The position numbers were made by a program, and so were the translations under genes. 46,516 nucleotides of DNA from the NCBI GenBank assembly GCA_020854035.1, contig JADZGE010000090.1:1-46516 (forward strand). The letters are read 5' to 3'. Shown here piece after piece: positions 27,069-34,420 of the stretch. Below the pieces are notes generated by a model. The model made no database searches. It was not told the DNA's origin and was given only the letters and a program-made list of their open reading frames with translations. The first letter of the stretch is position 1. Every line of letters starts with the position of its first letter. Origin of the DNA: Burkholderiales bacterium (GTDB taxonomy: Bacteria > Pseudomonadota > Gammaproteobacteria > Burkholderiales > SG8-41).

Positions 27069-28097
27069 CTACGTCCTCCTGTGATGGCCGCCGACGACGC
27101 GTGTCTGCGGCATGCCGGCACCGATGTAGACGTTTTGCGGTCCCGGGCCGCCGGCTACGGCAACGTATACCTCGTCGGGGCTCGCGACGCGCCAGACCGT
27201 TTTCGCGTCGCCGCGTCCCACGGCACGTTCCGTCGTGGAGAACGTTTCCGCGAAATACTCGATGGGCAGCCTGGCGAGTTCCCAGATCCTTGTCTGAACA
27301 TCGCGCTTGGTGAGGCCGGCCTCGAACAGCGAGCGCGCATGATTCACGCCGAGGAGCAGCAGCACCCCGTCGCCTCCGCCGTACATCGGGGGCATGTTCG
27401 TTGCGATCTGGCGAAGAATCTCGTCGGGACCCACGCCTTCGCCACCGGAGATGTTGCAGAAGTTCGATGCCTTGAAGACGGTCACCGTGCTCTGCTCGCG
27501 CCTGAAACCGCGATCGACGTGGAACGGCGACCACGGGTTCTCTTCCTCGTTCTCGCCGCAGATGTACGAATACCTGAGCGGGGATCCGAACGACACCTTG
27601 GAGTAGACCCCGGGCAGCGCTCCGCCAACGTTGAAGAGAACGAGACGTATCGCGCGCCCGATCGTGGCGTTCGCGCGCCAGCCCGGACCGAGGCAACCCG
27701 TGCCGTAGTTGATGTCGAGCTCGCCTCGCACGGGGCCGTTCACCAGCAGAAACGGCGTCATGGGGTTGGTGGTGACCTGCATCAGTTCCAGGGGGTAGGA
27801 TGGATCGATCAACCCTTCGACGGCGGCCACGATGACCGGCATGTACTCGGGGCGACAGCCCGCCATCACCGCGTTGACCGCGATCACCTCGATGGTCGCG
27901 CGACCCTTGCGAGGCGGTAGAATACCGACCAGTTCATCGGCGGCGCGTCCGGATGCCGCGATGAATTCCTCCACCAGTTCAGGTGTCGCGGGAATGACCG
28001 GCAGCCCGTCGGTCCACCCGTTTTCGTACGCGTGCTCGTACGCGCGCAGCATCGCCTGCACCGCCGATTCGGCTTCAAGCCGGGTCCGGATTTGCAT
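27069..28097 (-). CDS. conserved protein of unknown function, associated with the UGSC protein
   Basis: A 342-residue, apparently cytoplasmic protein without signal peptide or membrane helix. Conserved-looking segments are GWTDGLPVIPATPELVEEFI, PPRKGRATIEVIAVNAVMAG, NGPVRGELDINYGTGCLGPG, RANATIGRAIRL and CGENEEENPWSPFHVDRGF. I recall homologues of this type in actinobacteria and proteobacteria, often without assigned function and sometimes near UGSC-type proteins; I could not verify this. Cys residues occur in MAGCRPEY, GTGCLG, YICGENE and SNFCN. It lies 18 bp after the selenoprotein gene. It may be an enzyme partner of that protein. Confidence 0.85.
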   Translation of the reverse strand: MQIRTRLEAESAVQAMLRAYEHAYENGWTDGLPVIPATPELVEEFIAASGRAADELVGILPPRKGRATIEVIAVNAVMAGCRPEYMPVIVAAVEGLIDPSYPLELMQVTTNPMTPFLLVNGPVRGELDINYGTGCLGPGWRANATIGRAIRLVLFNVGGALPGVYSKVSFGSPLRYSYICGENEEENPWSPFHVDRGFRREQSTVTVFKASNFCNISGGEGVGPDEILRQIATNMPPMYGGGDGVLLLLGVNHARSLFEAGLTKRDVQTRIWELARLPIEYFAETFSTTERAVGRGDAKTVWRVASPDEVYVAVAGGPGPQNVYIGAGMPQTRVVGGHHRRT

Positions 28098-28115
28098 GAG
28101 AGCGGCTCCCGATGG

Positions 28116-28766
28116 TCAGACTGGGACGGACGAGCGGACGACGCCTTCCGGACGGATTTGCTTCCTGGCGATGTCCTGCAACCGGTGCTTGATCTCGAGC
28201 GGTGGAAGCGTGAGGCCGTCGATGACGGTCCCGATCATCGCTTCGGCCCGGGGGCGCAGCGCCTCGGGCTCAAGCTGGCGAATCGGGTTGGGCGTCTCCG
28301 CGATGATGACGTAGGGGAATCCCTGCGTGGAGGACATCCGGCGCGCGAAATGGGAGAACGTATCCGTCGCAACCATCACGGCCGGGATACCACGCTGCTC
28401 CAGGGCGGGCGTGACGTGGCTACACCACGTCGTGCAGGCCCCTCAGTCGCCGGTGGCGGTTATGACCACGTCCACGCGTTTCGCGAGTTCATCGAGCCTG
28501 CCACCCAGCGTATCGAGCAGCTTGCCGTCGCGCAGCGGTATCTCCCGCACAGGCTGTTCCATCACCAGCGCCTTCAAGCGGAAACGCTCTTCCAGCAGCG
28601 CGCCGATCGCCCTCAGAATGTGCACTGCGGAAGGCCGCCAGTTCGGGAGCAGGCCCAGAATCTTCCCGTCGAGCGTGCCGGGGCGGGGCGCGATCGTGCT
28701 GTCGGGGGTGATCTCGTCCAGGTACTGGGCAACGGGGCTCAGAAACGTGACGCCGGGCGGTGGCAT
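28116..28766 (-). CDS. UGSC-family selenoprotein (in-frame UGA, Sec108)
   Basis: Read with UGA as selenocysteine, this is a 216-residue protein from ATG 28766 (GGGAGA upstream) to the stop at 28116. The UGA at 28443-28445 is codon 108 in ATGD-U-GAC-TTWCSH, that is U-G-A-C with Cys111, plus Cys115. Coding character continues unbroken on both sides: before it comes VDVVITATGD and after it VTPALEQRGIPAVMVATDTF. Without readthrough there would be two fragments, the second lacking a sensible start. A hairpin fitting a bacterial SECIS element follows the UGA. The motif matches the UGSC family of (seleno)proteins, whose function is not known; a redox role through a Se-S pair is an inference. It is the first gene of an operon. 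Confidence 0.82.
28413..28431 (-). promoter_or_regulatory. bacterial SECIS-like hairpin downstream of the UGA codon
   Basis: On the transcript GACGTGG pairs perfectly with CCACGTC around the loop TGTAG (28420-28424). The loop begins 18 nt after the UGA, within the 16-37 nt range described for bacterial SECIS elements, and has G at its second position, as SelB-recognised loops require. The hairpin lies within the coding sequence. Confidence 0.72.
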
Positions 28767-28781
28767 GGTGGATCTCCCAAC

Positions 28782-28834
28782 TTGTCCGGACAACCGGAGA
28801 TCCCAACATATACCGGTATCCCAGTCATTGTCAA
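28782..28834 (-). promoter_or_regulatory. promoter of the selenoprotein operon with two palindromic operators
   Basis: On the minus strand TTGACA (28829-28834) and TATATG (28807-28812) are 16 bp apart, placing the transcript start near 28800. ATACCGGTAT (28810-28819) overlaps the -10 element, and TTGTCCGGACAA (28782-28793) covers the first transcribed bases. Both are perfect palindromes positioned for repression. The divergent HutC-type GntR regulator at 28936 is the probable ligand. Confidence 0.6.
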
Positions 28835-28935
28835 CGATTGCCGGGTCCTCCGGGCGCATTAGGATGCGAGAGGAATCCGGATCTCCCGGAGAGCCGGACG
28901 CTCCTTCTCGAACCCGCTGACGAGACCGAAACATC

Positions 28936-29697
28936 ATGGCCGAGACGAAAGAGGGTTTCTTCCAGGCGCGAAAGCCGCGCTACCTGGAGCTTGCCGAGCG
29001 GATTACCCGGGAGATAGGCGAGGGCGCGCACGAAGTGGGGTCGCTACTGCCAAGCGAGGCGAAACTGTGCGCGGCGCATCGGGTCAGCCGCCACACCGTG
29101 CGCGAAGCGACTCGCGTGCTGCAGGAGCTTGGACTCGTCGTGAGGCAGCAGGGCCGCGGAACCCGGGTGCGTTCTTCGAAGGTGGTCTCGCGCTACGTGT
29201 TCGCGATGGATGCGATCCCGGACTTGTGGGATTACGTCAAGCACACCGAGCTCAGGGTGATCCGCCGCAGGCTCATCGCGGCGCGCGACGCAATGACGCC
29301 GCTGCCGGGACCGGGGTCACGCCGGTGGCGCCTGGTTGAGGCGGTGCGGTGCGCGGACTCAGGCGATCCGATCGCGTGGAAACAGGTGTACATCGACGCC
29401 CGGTACGACCGGGTGCTCTCGCAGATCGGCCAGCGCCAGGTTCCGATCTACGCGCTTATCGAGCAGCGCTACGGCATCCGGGCCGTGAAGGTGCGCCAGG
29501 ATATCAGCGCGGTCGACATCCCCGGAGAAGCGGCCCGGGGACTCCGCGTAATCGCCGGTTCATGCGGGCTCGCGATACTGCGCCACTACGTTGCAAGCGA
29601 CGACACGGTCTTTGAAGTAACCATGAGTGTCTACCCCGCCGACCGCTTTCGCTACAGCGTGGAATTGAAGCTCGAGTACGGAAACGGAGGCCGTTAA
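28936..29697 (+). CDS. GntR-family transcriptional regulator, HutC subfamily
   Basis: A 253-residue regulator with an N-terminal winged helix (YLELAERITREIGEG, LPSEAKLCAAHRVSRHTVRE, RQQGRGTRV) and a C-terminal UTRA ligand domain of chorismate-lyase fold (DPIAWKQVYIDARYD, PIYALIEQRYG). It diverges from the selenoprotein operon across a 169-bp gap with two palindromes in the opposing promoter, the usual arrangement for a local repressor. The effector is unknown. Confidence 0.9.
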   Translation: MAETKEGFFQARKPRYLELAERITREIGEGAHEVGSLLPSEAKLCAAHRVSRHTVREATRVLQELGLVVRQQGRGTRVRSSKVVSRYVFAMDAIPDLWDYVKHTELRVIRRRLIAARDAMTPLPGPGSRRWRLVEAVRCADSGDPIAWKQVYIDARYDRVLSQIGQRQVPIYALIEQRYGIRAVKVRQDISAVDIPGEAARGLRVIAGSCGLAILRHYVASDDTVFEVTMSVYPADRFRYSVELKLEYGNGGR

Positions 29698-29709
29698 GGC
29701 TCGCTTAAG
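29693..29709 (+). promoter_or_regulatory. PmrA/QseB-type TTAA repeat box
   Basis: GTTAAG-N5-CTTAAG overlaps the stop of the GntR gene. The 6-5-6 spacing matches binding boxes of PmrA/QseB-type OmpR-family regulators. It lies 46 bp before the GTG of a small frame at 29756, and a regulator of that type is encoded at 30102-30764. Confidence 0.5.
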
Positions 29710-29755
29710 TCGCCGCCTGCAAAGTGGCCCCGGACACATCGAGAGGAGATCACAC

Positions 29756-29968
29756 GTGGCGCTCACCGATGTCATCGCGGAGTCGAAGTCCGATGCGAGG
29801 ATCTCGCGAACGAACTGGCGAGGGATCCCGGGCGCGCCAACGGCAGAGGTGGTGTGCTCATCAGGGAGGCTCTCGACGTCCTTAACGCGGGCCTGCGCCA
29901 GCTCGCGCGACTCGGTCGCGCCCCCTCGGGTAACACCGGTACCCGCACGAATAGCGCGCCGCGCCTGA
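29756..29968 (+). CDS. small uncertain or frameshifted reading frame
   Basis: GTG 29756 follows GAGGAG by about 9 bp and opens a 70-residue frame beginning MALTDVIAESKSDAR. After that the sequence loses protein-like character in this frame, while a neighbouring frame from 29800 (DLANELARDPGRANGRGG, then LIREALDVLNAGLRQLARLG) looks like a real helical protein up to a TGA near 30000. One lost base near 29797 would join them, so this may be a frameshifted gene of about 80 residues. I do not recognise it. The TTAA box just upstream supports a transcript here. I see nothing else in 29698-30101. Confidence 0.3.
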   Translation: MALTDVIAESKSDARISRTNWRGIPGAPTAEVVCSSGRLSTSLTRACASSRDSVAPPRVTPVPARIARRA

Positions 29969-30101
29969 ATGCGGCCGGGCGCGGGCGGGACGGTCGTTGA
30001 CGTGGAACAGGGCGACGCTTTCACGTGCCGCCGGGGCGGCCTTCGCTTTGCCCGCGGGCCGGCCCGCCAACCGCGACAGCAGCATCCGTCGCGGATCGTG
30101 T

Positions 30102-30764
30102 CTACGACTGCCTGGGCACCATGTAGCCGACGCCGCGGATATTCCTGATGAAGTTCTGGCCGAGTTTCCTGCGCAGCGCGTGAATGTGAACCTCGATCGC
30201 GTTGCTCTCCACCTCTTCGCCCCATCCGTAGAGCTTTTCCTCGAGCTGCTCCCTCGAGAACACCACGCCCGGTCGGTCGAGAAACGCTTCCAGCAGCGAA
30301 AATTCGCGACCCGAGAGCGTCACCGCTTCCCCGTGTAGCGTCACTTCGTGCGTGGCGGGATTGAGGGCCACCGTTCCGACCTTGATCACGGGATCCGCCC
30401 GGCCGGACTGCCGGCGCAACAACGCCCGTATGCGCGCCGCCAGTTCGTCGAGATCGAAGGGCTTCACCAGGTAGTCGTCGGCGCCCGCATCCAGACCGTT
30501 CACCCGGTCGGCCACGGCATCGCGCGCCGTGATGACGAGCACCGGTATCCTGGCCCCGCGGCCGCGCACCGTCTTGAGCACGTCGAGGCCGCCCTTCCTC
30601 GGCAACCCCAGATCGAGAAGCAGGAGGTCGTAGACCTTGTTGGCGAGCGCGAGCTCGGCGGCGGCGCCGTCGCGGGCCCAATCCACCGTGAACCCCTCCC
30701 GGCGCAGGCCCCGCCCGATTCCTCCCCCGATCATCGGGTCGTCTTCGACCAGCAGCAAACGCAT
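30102..30764 (-). CDS. OmpR-family response regulator, QseB/PmrA type, without adjacent kinase
   Basis: A 220-residue two-domain regulator. The receiver has MRLLLVEDDP at its start, phospho-Asp51 (LLLDLGLPRKGG) and KPFD. The winged-helix DNA-binding domain contains LSGREFSLLEAFLDRPG and EVHIHALRRKLG. The ATG at 30764 has AAGGGG upstream. A sensor kinase normally follows such genes, but the next 400 bp holds none. The gene is last in a minus-strand series after the Do protease and a small exported protein. TTAA boxes of PmrA/QseB spacing lie before the protease gene and at 29693. Confidence 0.93.
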   Translation of the reverse strand: MRLLLVEDDPMIGGGIGRGLRREGFTVDWARDGAAAELALANKVYDLLLLDLGLPRKGGLDVLKTVRGRGARIPVLVITARDAVADRVNGLDAGADDYLVKPFDLDELAARIRALLRRQSGRADPVIKVGTVALNPATHEVTLHGEAVTLSGREFSLLEAFLDRPGVVFSREQLEEKLYGWGEEVESNAIEVHIHALRRKLGQNFIRNIRGVGYMVPRQS

Positions 30765-30980
30765 GGCTCGATCCCCTTCCAGGCAACGTGGACACCAAGC
30801 TCGCGCCAAGGTTCCGCGCGCCGGTTCTCCCATTGCGTCGCGCCTCGTCCGCGGCAGCCATGGCGCGATCGCGACGGGCGGGCATCCCGGCCCGCCGGAT
30901 CGCGAGTGGCGCGCCTCGCGAACATCCGGGAACCCGGACGCCGCCCCGCCGCCGCGCGGCGCGCACATTCTCCCCGGGCG

Positions 30981-31421
30981 TCACGCCCGCCAGTCGAACA
31001 CCACCCGCCGGTGGTCCCTGGAATCGACGTGCACTTCACGATTCTGGACCCTGCCGTCGTGCTCGACGCTGACGGTGTACTTGCCCGAGGGCAATTTAGC
31101 GAGCAGGAACGGGCCGTCGCTCGCGACATCCAGCACCATCCTGTCGTGCGCGTCCTTGATGCGGACCTTCACGTTCGCCAGGTACTCGTCCGTCGGCCTC
31201 GCCTTGCGCAGGAACTCGAGTTCGAGCGGGTAGTACTTCGCGACGTGCTTGATCGCATCGGCTTCGGTCCGTCCGATGCCGCCGGAAATGTAAGTCACCG
31301 CCCCGACCGTGTGTGCGGCCGGAACGCCGTTGCCAGAGACGGGTGCGGCAAGCACCGGCGCTCCGAGTGCGAAACAGGATGCCGCGAGGGCGGCGGCGAG
31401 TACGGTTGGCTTCGACTTCAT
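30981..31421 (-). CDS. exported carboxypeptidase-regulatory-like domain protein
   Basis: A 146-residue protein with a signal peptide cleaved after PVLA (residue 25) and a beta-sandwich domain. The segment GPFLLAKLPSGKYTVSVEHDGR is typical of carboxypeptidase regulatory-like or transthyretin-like folds. It lies between the Do protease and the response regulator on the same strand and is probably part of the same envelope-stress unit. Its ligand is unknown. Confidence 0.83.
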   Translation of the reverse strand: MKSKPTVLAAALAASCFALGAPVLAAPVSGNGVPAAHTVGAVTYISGGIGRTEADAIKHVAKYYPLELEFLRKARPTDEYLANVKVRIKDAHDRMVLDVASDGPFLLAKLPSGKYTVSVEHDGRVQNREVHVDSRDHRRVVFDWRA

Positions 31422-31506
31422 GGCGACTCTCCTTCGGTTGATGACTCAAGTCAGGGCGGGCCGGCGGGATGCCGGCCCGTTCCCCGGGCCCCGCATCCGG
31501 TGGCTC

Positions 31507-32967
31507 TCAGCCGTGGTCCACCGGAACGAAGATCCTGGTGTCCTCGCGCTGCACGAGCAGCGCGACGTGCTTCCCCGCCTTTTGCGCGAGCTCCCGCAAC
31601 TGCGCGGGGCTCGTAACCGGGGAATTGTTGAGCGACAGGATGACGTCGCCCGGCTCGATGCCGGCACGAGCCGCCGGGCCGGTCACATCCTCGACCACCA
31701 CGCCGGCGGTCACGCCGGCCTGCGCCCTTTCGTCCTGCTCGAGCGGGCGCACGACGAGTCCGAGCGGTTCGTGCTCCTTCCCTTCCGCTTCCGCGGAGGC
31801 GACCTTCGCGTTCTTCAGCGTTCCCACCGTCACTTCCACGCGCTTCGCCTGCCCCTTGCGCACCACGTCGAGCCCGGTGCGGGTTCCGGGCGCCGTGTCC
31901 GCCACGAGGACGGGCAGATCGCGCGAATTCGTAATGGCCTTCCCGCCGTAGCTCACGATCACGTCGCCCGTTTCGATGCCGGCCCTCGCCGCGGGGCTTC
32001 CCTGCTGCACGGAGCTCACCAGCGCGCCAGCCGGCTTCTTGAGACCGAACGAGTCCGCAAGCCCCTGGTTCACGTCCTGGATGGTGACGCCGAGCCAGCC
32101 CCGCGTGACGCGGCCGTGCTCCAGCAGTTGCTTCTCGACGTTGAGGGCGACCCCGATCGGGATCGCGAACGACAGCCCCTGGTAGCCTCCCGATCGACTG
32201 TAGATCTGCGAGTTGATCCCAACCACTTCGCCCTTCAGGTTGAATAGCGGCCCGCCGGAATTGCCCGGATTGACGGCGACATCGGTCTGAAGGAACGGCA
32301 CGTAGGTCCCGTCGAGCGCACGCGACTTGGCGCTCACGATTCCCGCCGTCACGCTGTTTTCGAAGCCGTAGGGTGAGCCGATCGCGACGACCCACTCTCC
32401 GACCTTGACGTCGTCCGCGGGATCGAGCGTAAGTGACGGCAGGTTCTTCGCGTCGATTTTCAGTACCGCCACGTCGGAAGGCCTGTCGATGCCGGCCACC
32501 CTGGCCTTGAATTCGCGCTGGTCGGTGAGCTTCACCGTTACGTCGGTGGCGTCCGCGACGACGTGCGCGTTGGTGAGCACCACGCCGTCCGGGCTCACGA
32601 TGAAGCCGGAACCCACGCCTTGCAGCGGGACTCCTCCGCGAGGCTGCGGCATCCTGAACTGCCGGAAGAACCAGTAGAACGGATCGTTCGGGTCGATGCC
32701 CTGCCCGCCGGAATTGAATTGCGCGCGCGGGGACTTTCCGGTCACGCTGATGTTCACGACCGCCGGGCCGTTCCTCGCGACGATGCTGGTGAAGTCGGGC
32801 AGCGTCGATGCAGCGGCAGCCCGCGCGCCGGCGCTCGTCGTTCGGGCCGGCGCGGTTGCGGCAGCCACGGACGATGACAGTGAAGGATGGAACTTCCAGT
32901 ACGCCCCGACGCCGGCGGCAACGACGCCCGCCGCGATCAGGATTCCGGCCAGTAGCCTCGTTCTCAT
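31507..32967 (-). CDS. Do-family periplasmic serine protease (DegP/DegQ/MucD type)
   Basis: A 486-residue trypsin-like protease and chaperone. An N-terminal membrane or signal segment (about residues 5-23) precedes the protease domain with His135 (LTNAHVVAD), Asp165 (RPSDVAVLKID) and Ser237 (NPGNSGGPLF). Two PDZ domains follow (GVTIQDVNQGLADSFGL and the C-terminal VTGPAARAGIEPGDVIL). The ATG at 32967 has AAGGAG upstream; an upstream in-frame ATG at 33009 is less likely. It degrades or refolds damaged envelope proteins. A TTAA box about 105 bp upstream suggests control by the response regulator encoded downstream. Confidence 0.94.
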   Translation of the reverse strand: MRTRLLAGILIAAGVVAAGVGAYWKFHPSLSSSVAAATAPARTTSAGARAAAASTLPDFTSIVARNGPAVVNISVTGKSPRAQFNSGGQGIDPNDPFYWFFRQFRMPQPRGGVPLQGVGSGFIVSPDGVVLTNAHVVADATDVTVKLTDQREFKARVAGIDRPSDVAVLKIDAKNLPSLTLDPADDVKVGEWVVAIGSPYGFENSVTAGIVSAKSRALDGTYVPFLQTDVAVNPGNSGGPLFNLKGEVVGINSQIYSRSGGYQGLSFAIPIGVALNVEKQLLEHGRVTRGWLGVTIQDVNQGLADSFGLKKPAGALVSSVQQGSPAARAGIETGDVIVSYGGKAITNSRDLPVLVADTAPGTRTGLDVVRKGQAKRVEVTVGTLKNAKVASAEAEGKEHEPLGLVVRPLEQDERAQAGVTAGVVVEDVTGPAARAGIEPGDVILSLNNSPVTSPAQLRELAQKAGKHVALLVQREDTRIFVPVDHG

Positions 32968-33039
32968 GGCTCGCTCCTTGGTTGACGGTCGATGCCGCAG
33001 CGCCGGCATCGGTTGTGTCCGCCATCCTGACCGCCAAGA

Positions 33040-33088
33040 GTTAGGGCAGACTTAACGGGGAAACCGCACCGCTTAAGTTGCGGTTAAG
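33040..33088 (-). promoter_or_regulatory. two TTAA repeat boxes upstream of the Do protease gene
   Basis: CTTAAG-N5-GTTAAG at 33072-33088 is a clear PmrA/QseB-type box. A weaker copy, GTTAGG-N5-CTTAAC, lies at 33040-33056. They are 73-121 bp before the protease start, consistent with activation of the protease/small protein/regulator series. The rest of the 365-bp gap 32968-33332 shows no gene. Confidence 0.55.
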
Positions 33089-33332
33089 CCTTCCTGCAAT
33101 GGGGACGAAGCGACGAAGGAGCGCGCCACAGGGGGCCCTCCTCGCCCGCCGGCGTCGGCGTGAAGCTCACGCTTGTCCGGAGGCTCCGATCCGCGGAGGC
33201 TTCCCCCGGGAATCTTCAGGTGTCAACCGGACCGGGAGCGGGACGGTCCCGGCGCGTTGGTTCGCGTTCGGGGTCGCGGGTCTCGTCGCCGCGCGAGTGC
33301 GAAAGGCACGCCGGTCCCGTGATTCGTGGCCG

Positions 33333-34301
33333 TCAATCGATTTTCGCGCCGGTAAGCCTGATGAGGCTGCCGTATTTCTCGTAATCTCTCTCGATGCGCG
33401 CGTTGAACTCTTCCGGGCTCGCGGACCATGGCTCGAGCGCCTGGCTTTCGAGCCGCTTCTCGACATCCGGGGCGGCAAGCGCCTTGTTGATGCCGGCGTT
33501 CAGCCGGTCGATTACCGCTCTCGGCGTGCGCGCCGGCGCGAAGACGCCGATCCATGCCGCCATTTCGTAGCCCTTGATCCCGGCCTCCGAAACCGTGGGG
33601 ATGCCGGGCAGCGCCCTCGCCCGCCGGCTGGTGCCCACTGCTAGCGCGCGCAGCTTGCCGCTGCGGATATGCGTGATGGTCGTCGGCAGCGTCGAGAAGG
33701 CGGCTTGTGTTTCGCCCGATACGAGCGACGCGACCTCCTGCGGCCCGCCCCTGTAGGGGACGTGCACGATGTCAATACCCGACATGGAGATGAACAGCGC
33801 CATGTTCAAGTGCGGCGCGCTGCCGTTGCCGGACGAGGAATAGAGGATCTGACCCGGGCGCGCCTTGGCAAGCGCGATGAACTCTCTTACCGTCTTTACG
33901 GGCAGCGAGGGGTGCACGTTCAGCACGCCCGCCTGCGAGCTGAGGAGCGCGACGCCGGTGAAGTCCTTCAGCGTGTCGTACGGCAGCTTGCGGCCGTACA
34001 TGTGCGCGTTGCCGAGGTGCGTCGTGGAATGAACCATCAGGGTGTAGCCGTCCGCCGGCGCCTTGGCGACCACGTCCGCGCCGATCGTGCCGGCGGCCCC
34101 GGCCCGGTTGTCGATGACGAACTGCTGGCCCATTGCGTCCGCAAGCTTCTGCATCACGACACGGCCCACGATATCGTTCGATCCTCCGGCGGGCCACGGA
34201 ATGACCACGCGCACGGGTTTCGCGGGATAACCCTGCCCGAAGCCGGCGAGCGGCACGCCGAGCAACGAAACGGCAACGGCGATGGCGAGGAAAGGCTTCA
34301 C
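33333..34301 (-). CDS. Bug/TctC-family binding protein
   Basis: A 322-residue exported binding protein from GTG 34301, which has GGGAGA about 8 bp upstream and opens straight onto the signal peptide (VKPFLAIAVAVSLLG, cleavage near AGFGQ). YPAKPVRVVIPWPAGGSND, VIDNRAGAAG, VHVPYRGGPQEVASLVSGE and IPTVSEAGIKGYEM are family motifs. It lies 119 bp downstream of another Bug gene on the same strand; the two proteins differ clearly in sequence. The ligand is unknown and no membrane subunits are nearby. Confidence 0.91.
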   Translation of the reverse strand: MKPFLAIAVAVSLLGVPLAGFGQGYPAKPVRVVIPWPAGGSNDIVGRVVMQKLADAMGQQFVIDNRAGAAGTIGADVVAKAPADGYTLMVHSTTHLGNAHMYGRKLPYDTLKDFTGVALLSSQAGVLNVHPSLPVKTVREFIALAKARPGQILYSSSGNGSAPHLNMALFISMSGIDIVHVPYRGGPQEVASLVSGETQAAFSTLPTTITHIRSGKLRALAVGTSRRARALPGIPTVSEAGIKGYEMAAWIGVFAPARTPRAVIDRLNAGINKALAAPDVEKRLESQALEPWSASPEEFNARIERDYEKYGSLIRLTGAKID

Positions 34302-34420
34302 GGATTTCTCCCGGGAGCTGGGCTGATGGTGGACGACGGCGTGGCCCGCGCACGCGCCCGTCGCGATGGTCGCGCCCGCCATGGACCACGAGAAAGAGGC
34401 AGACACTCTGCCGTCCTTCC

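Noticed and set aside
28443..28445. UGA read as an ordinary stop in a pseudogene
   Set aside because: A single lesion exactly in a U-G-A-C motif, with intact coding on both sides and a SECIS-like hairpin at the right distance, is better explained as a Sec codon; it remains the main alternative.
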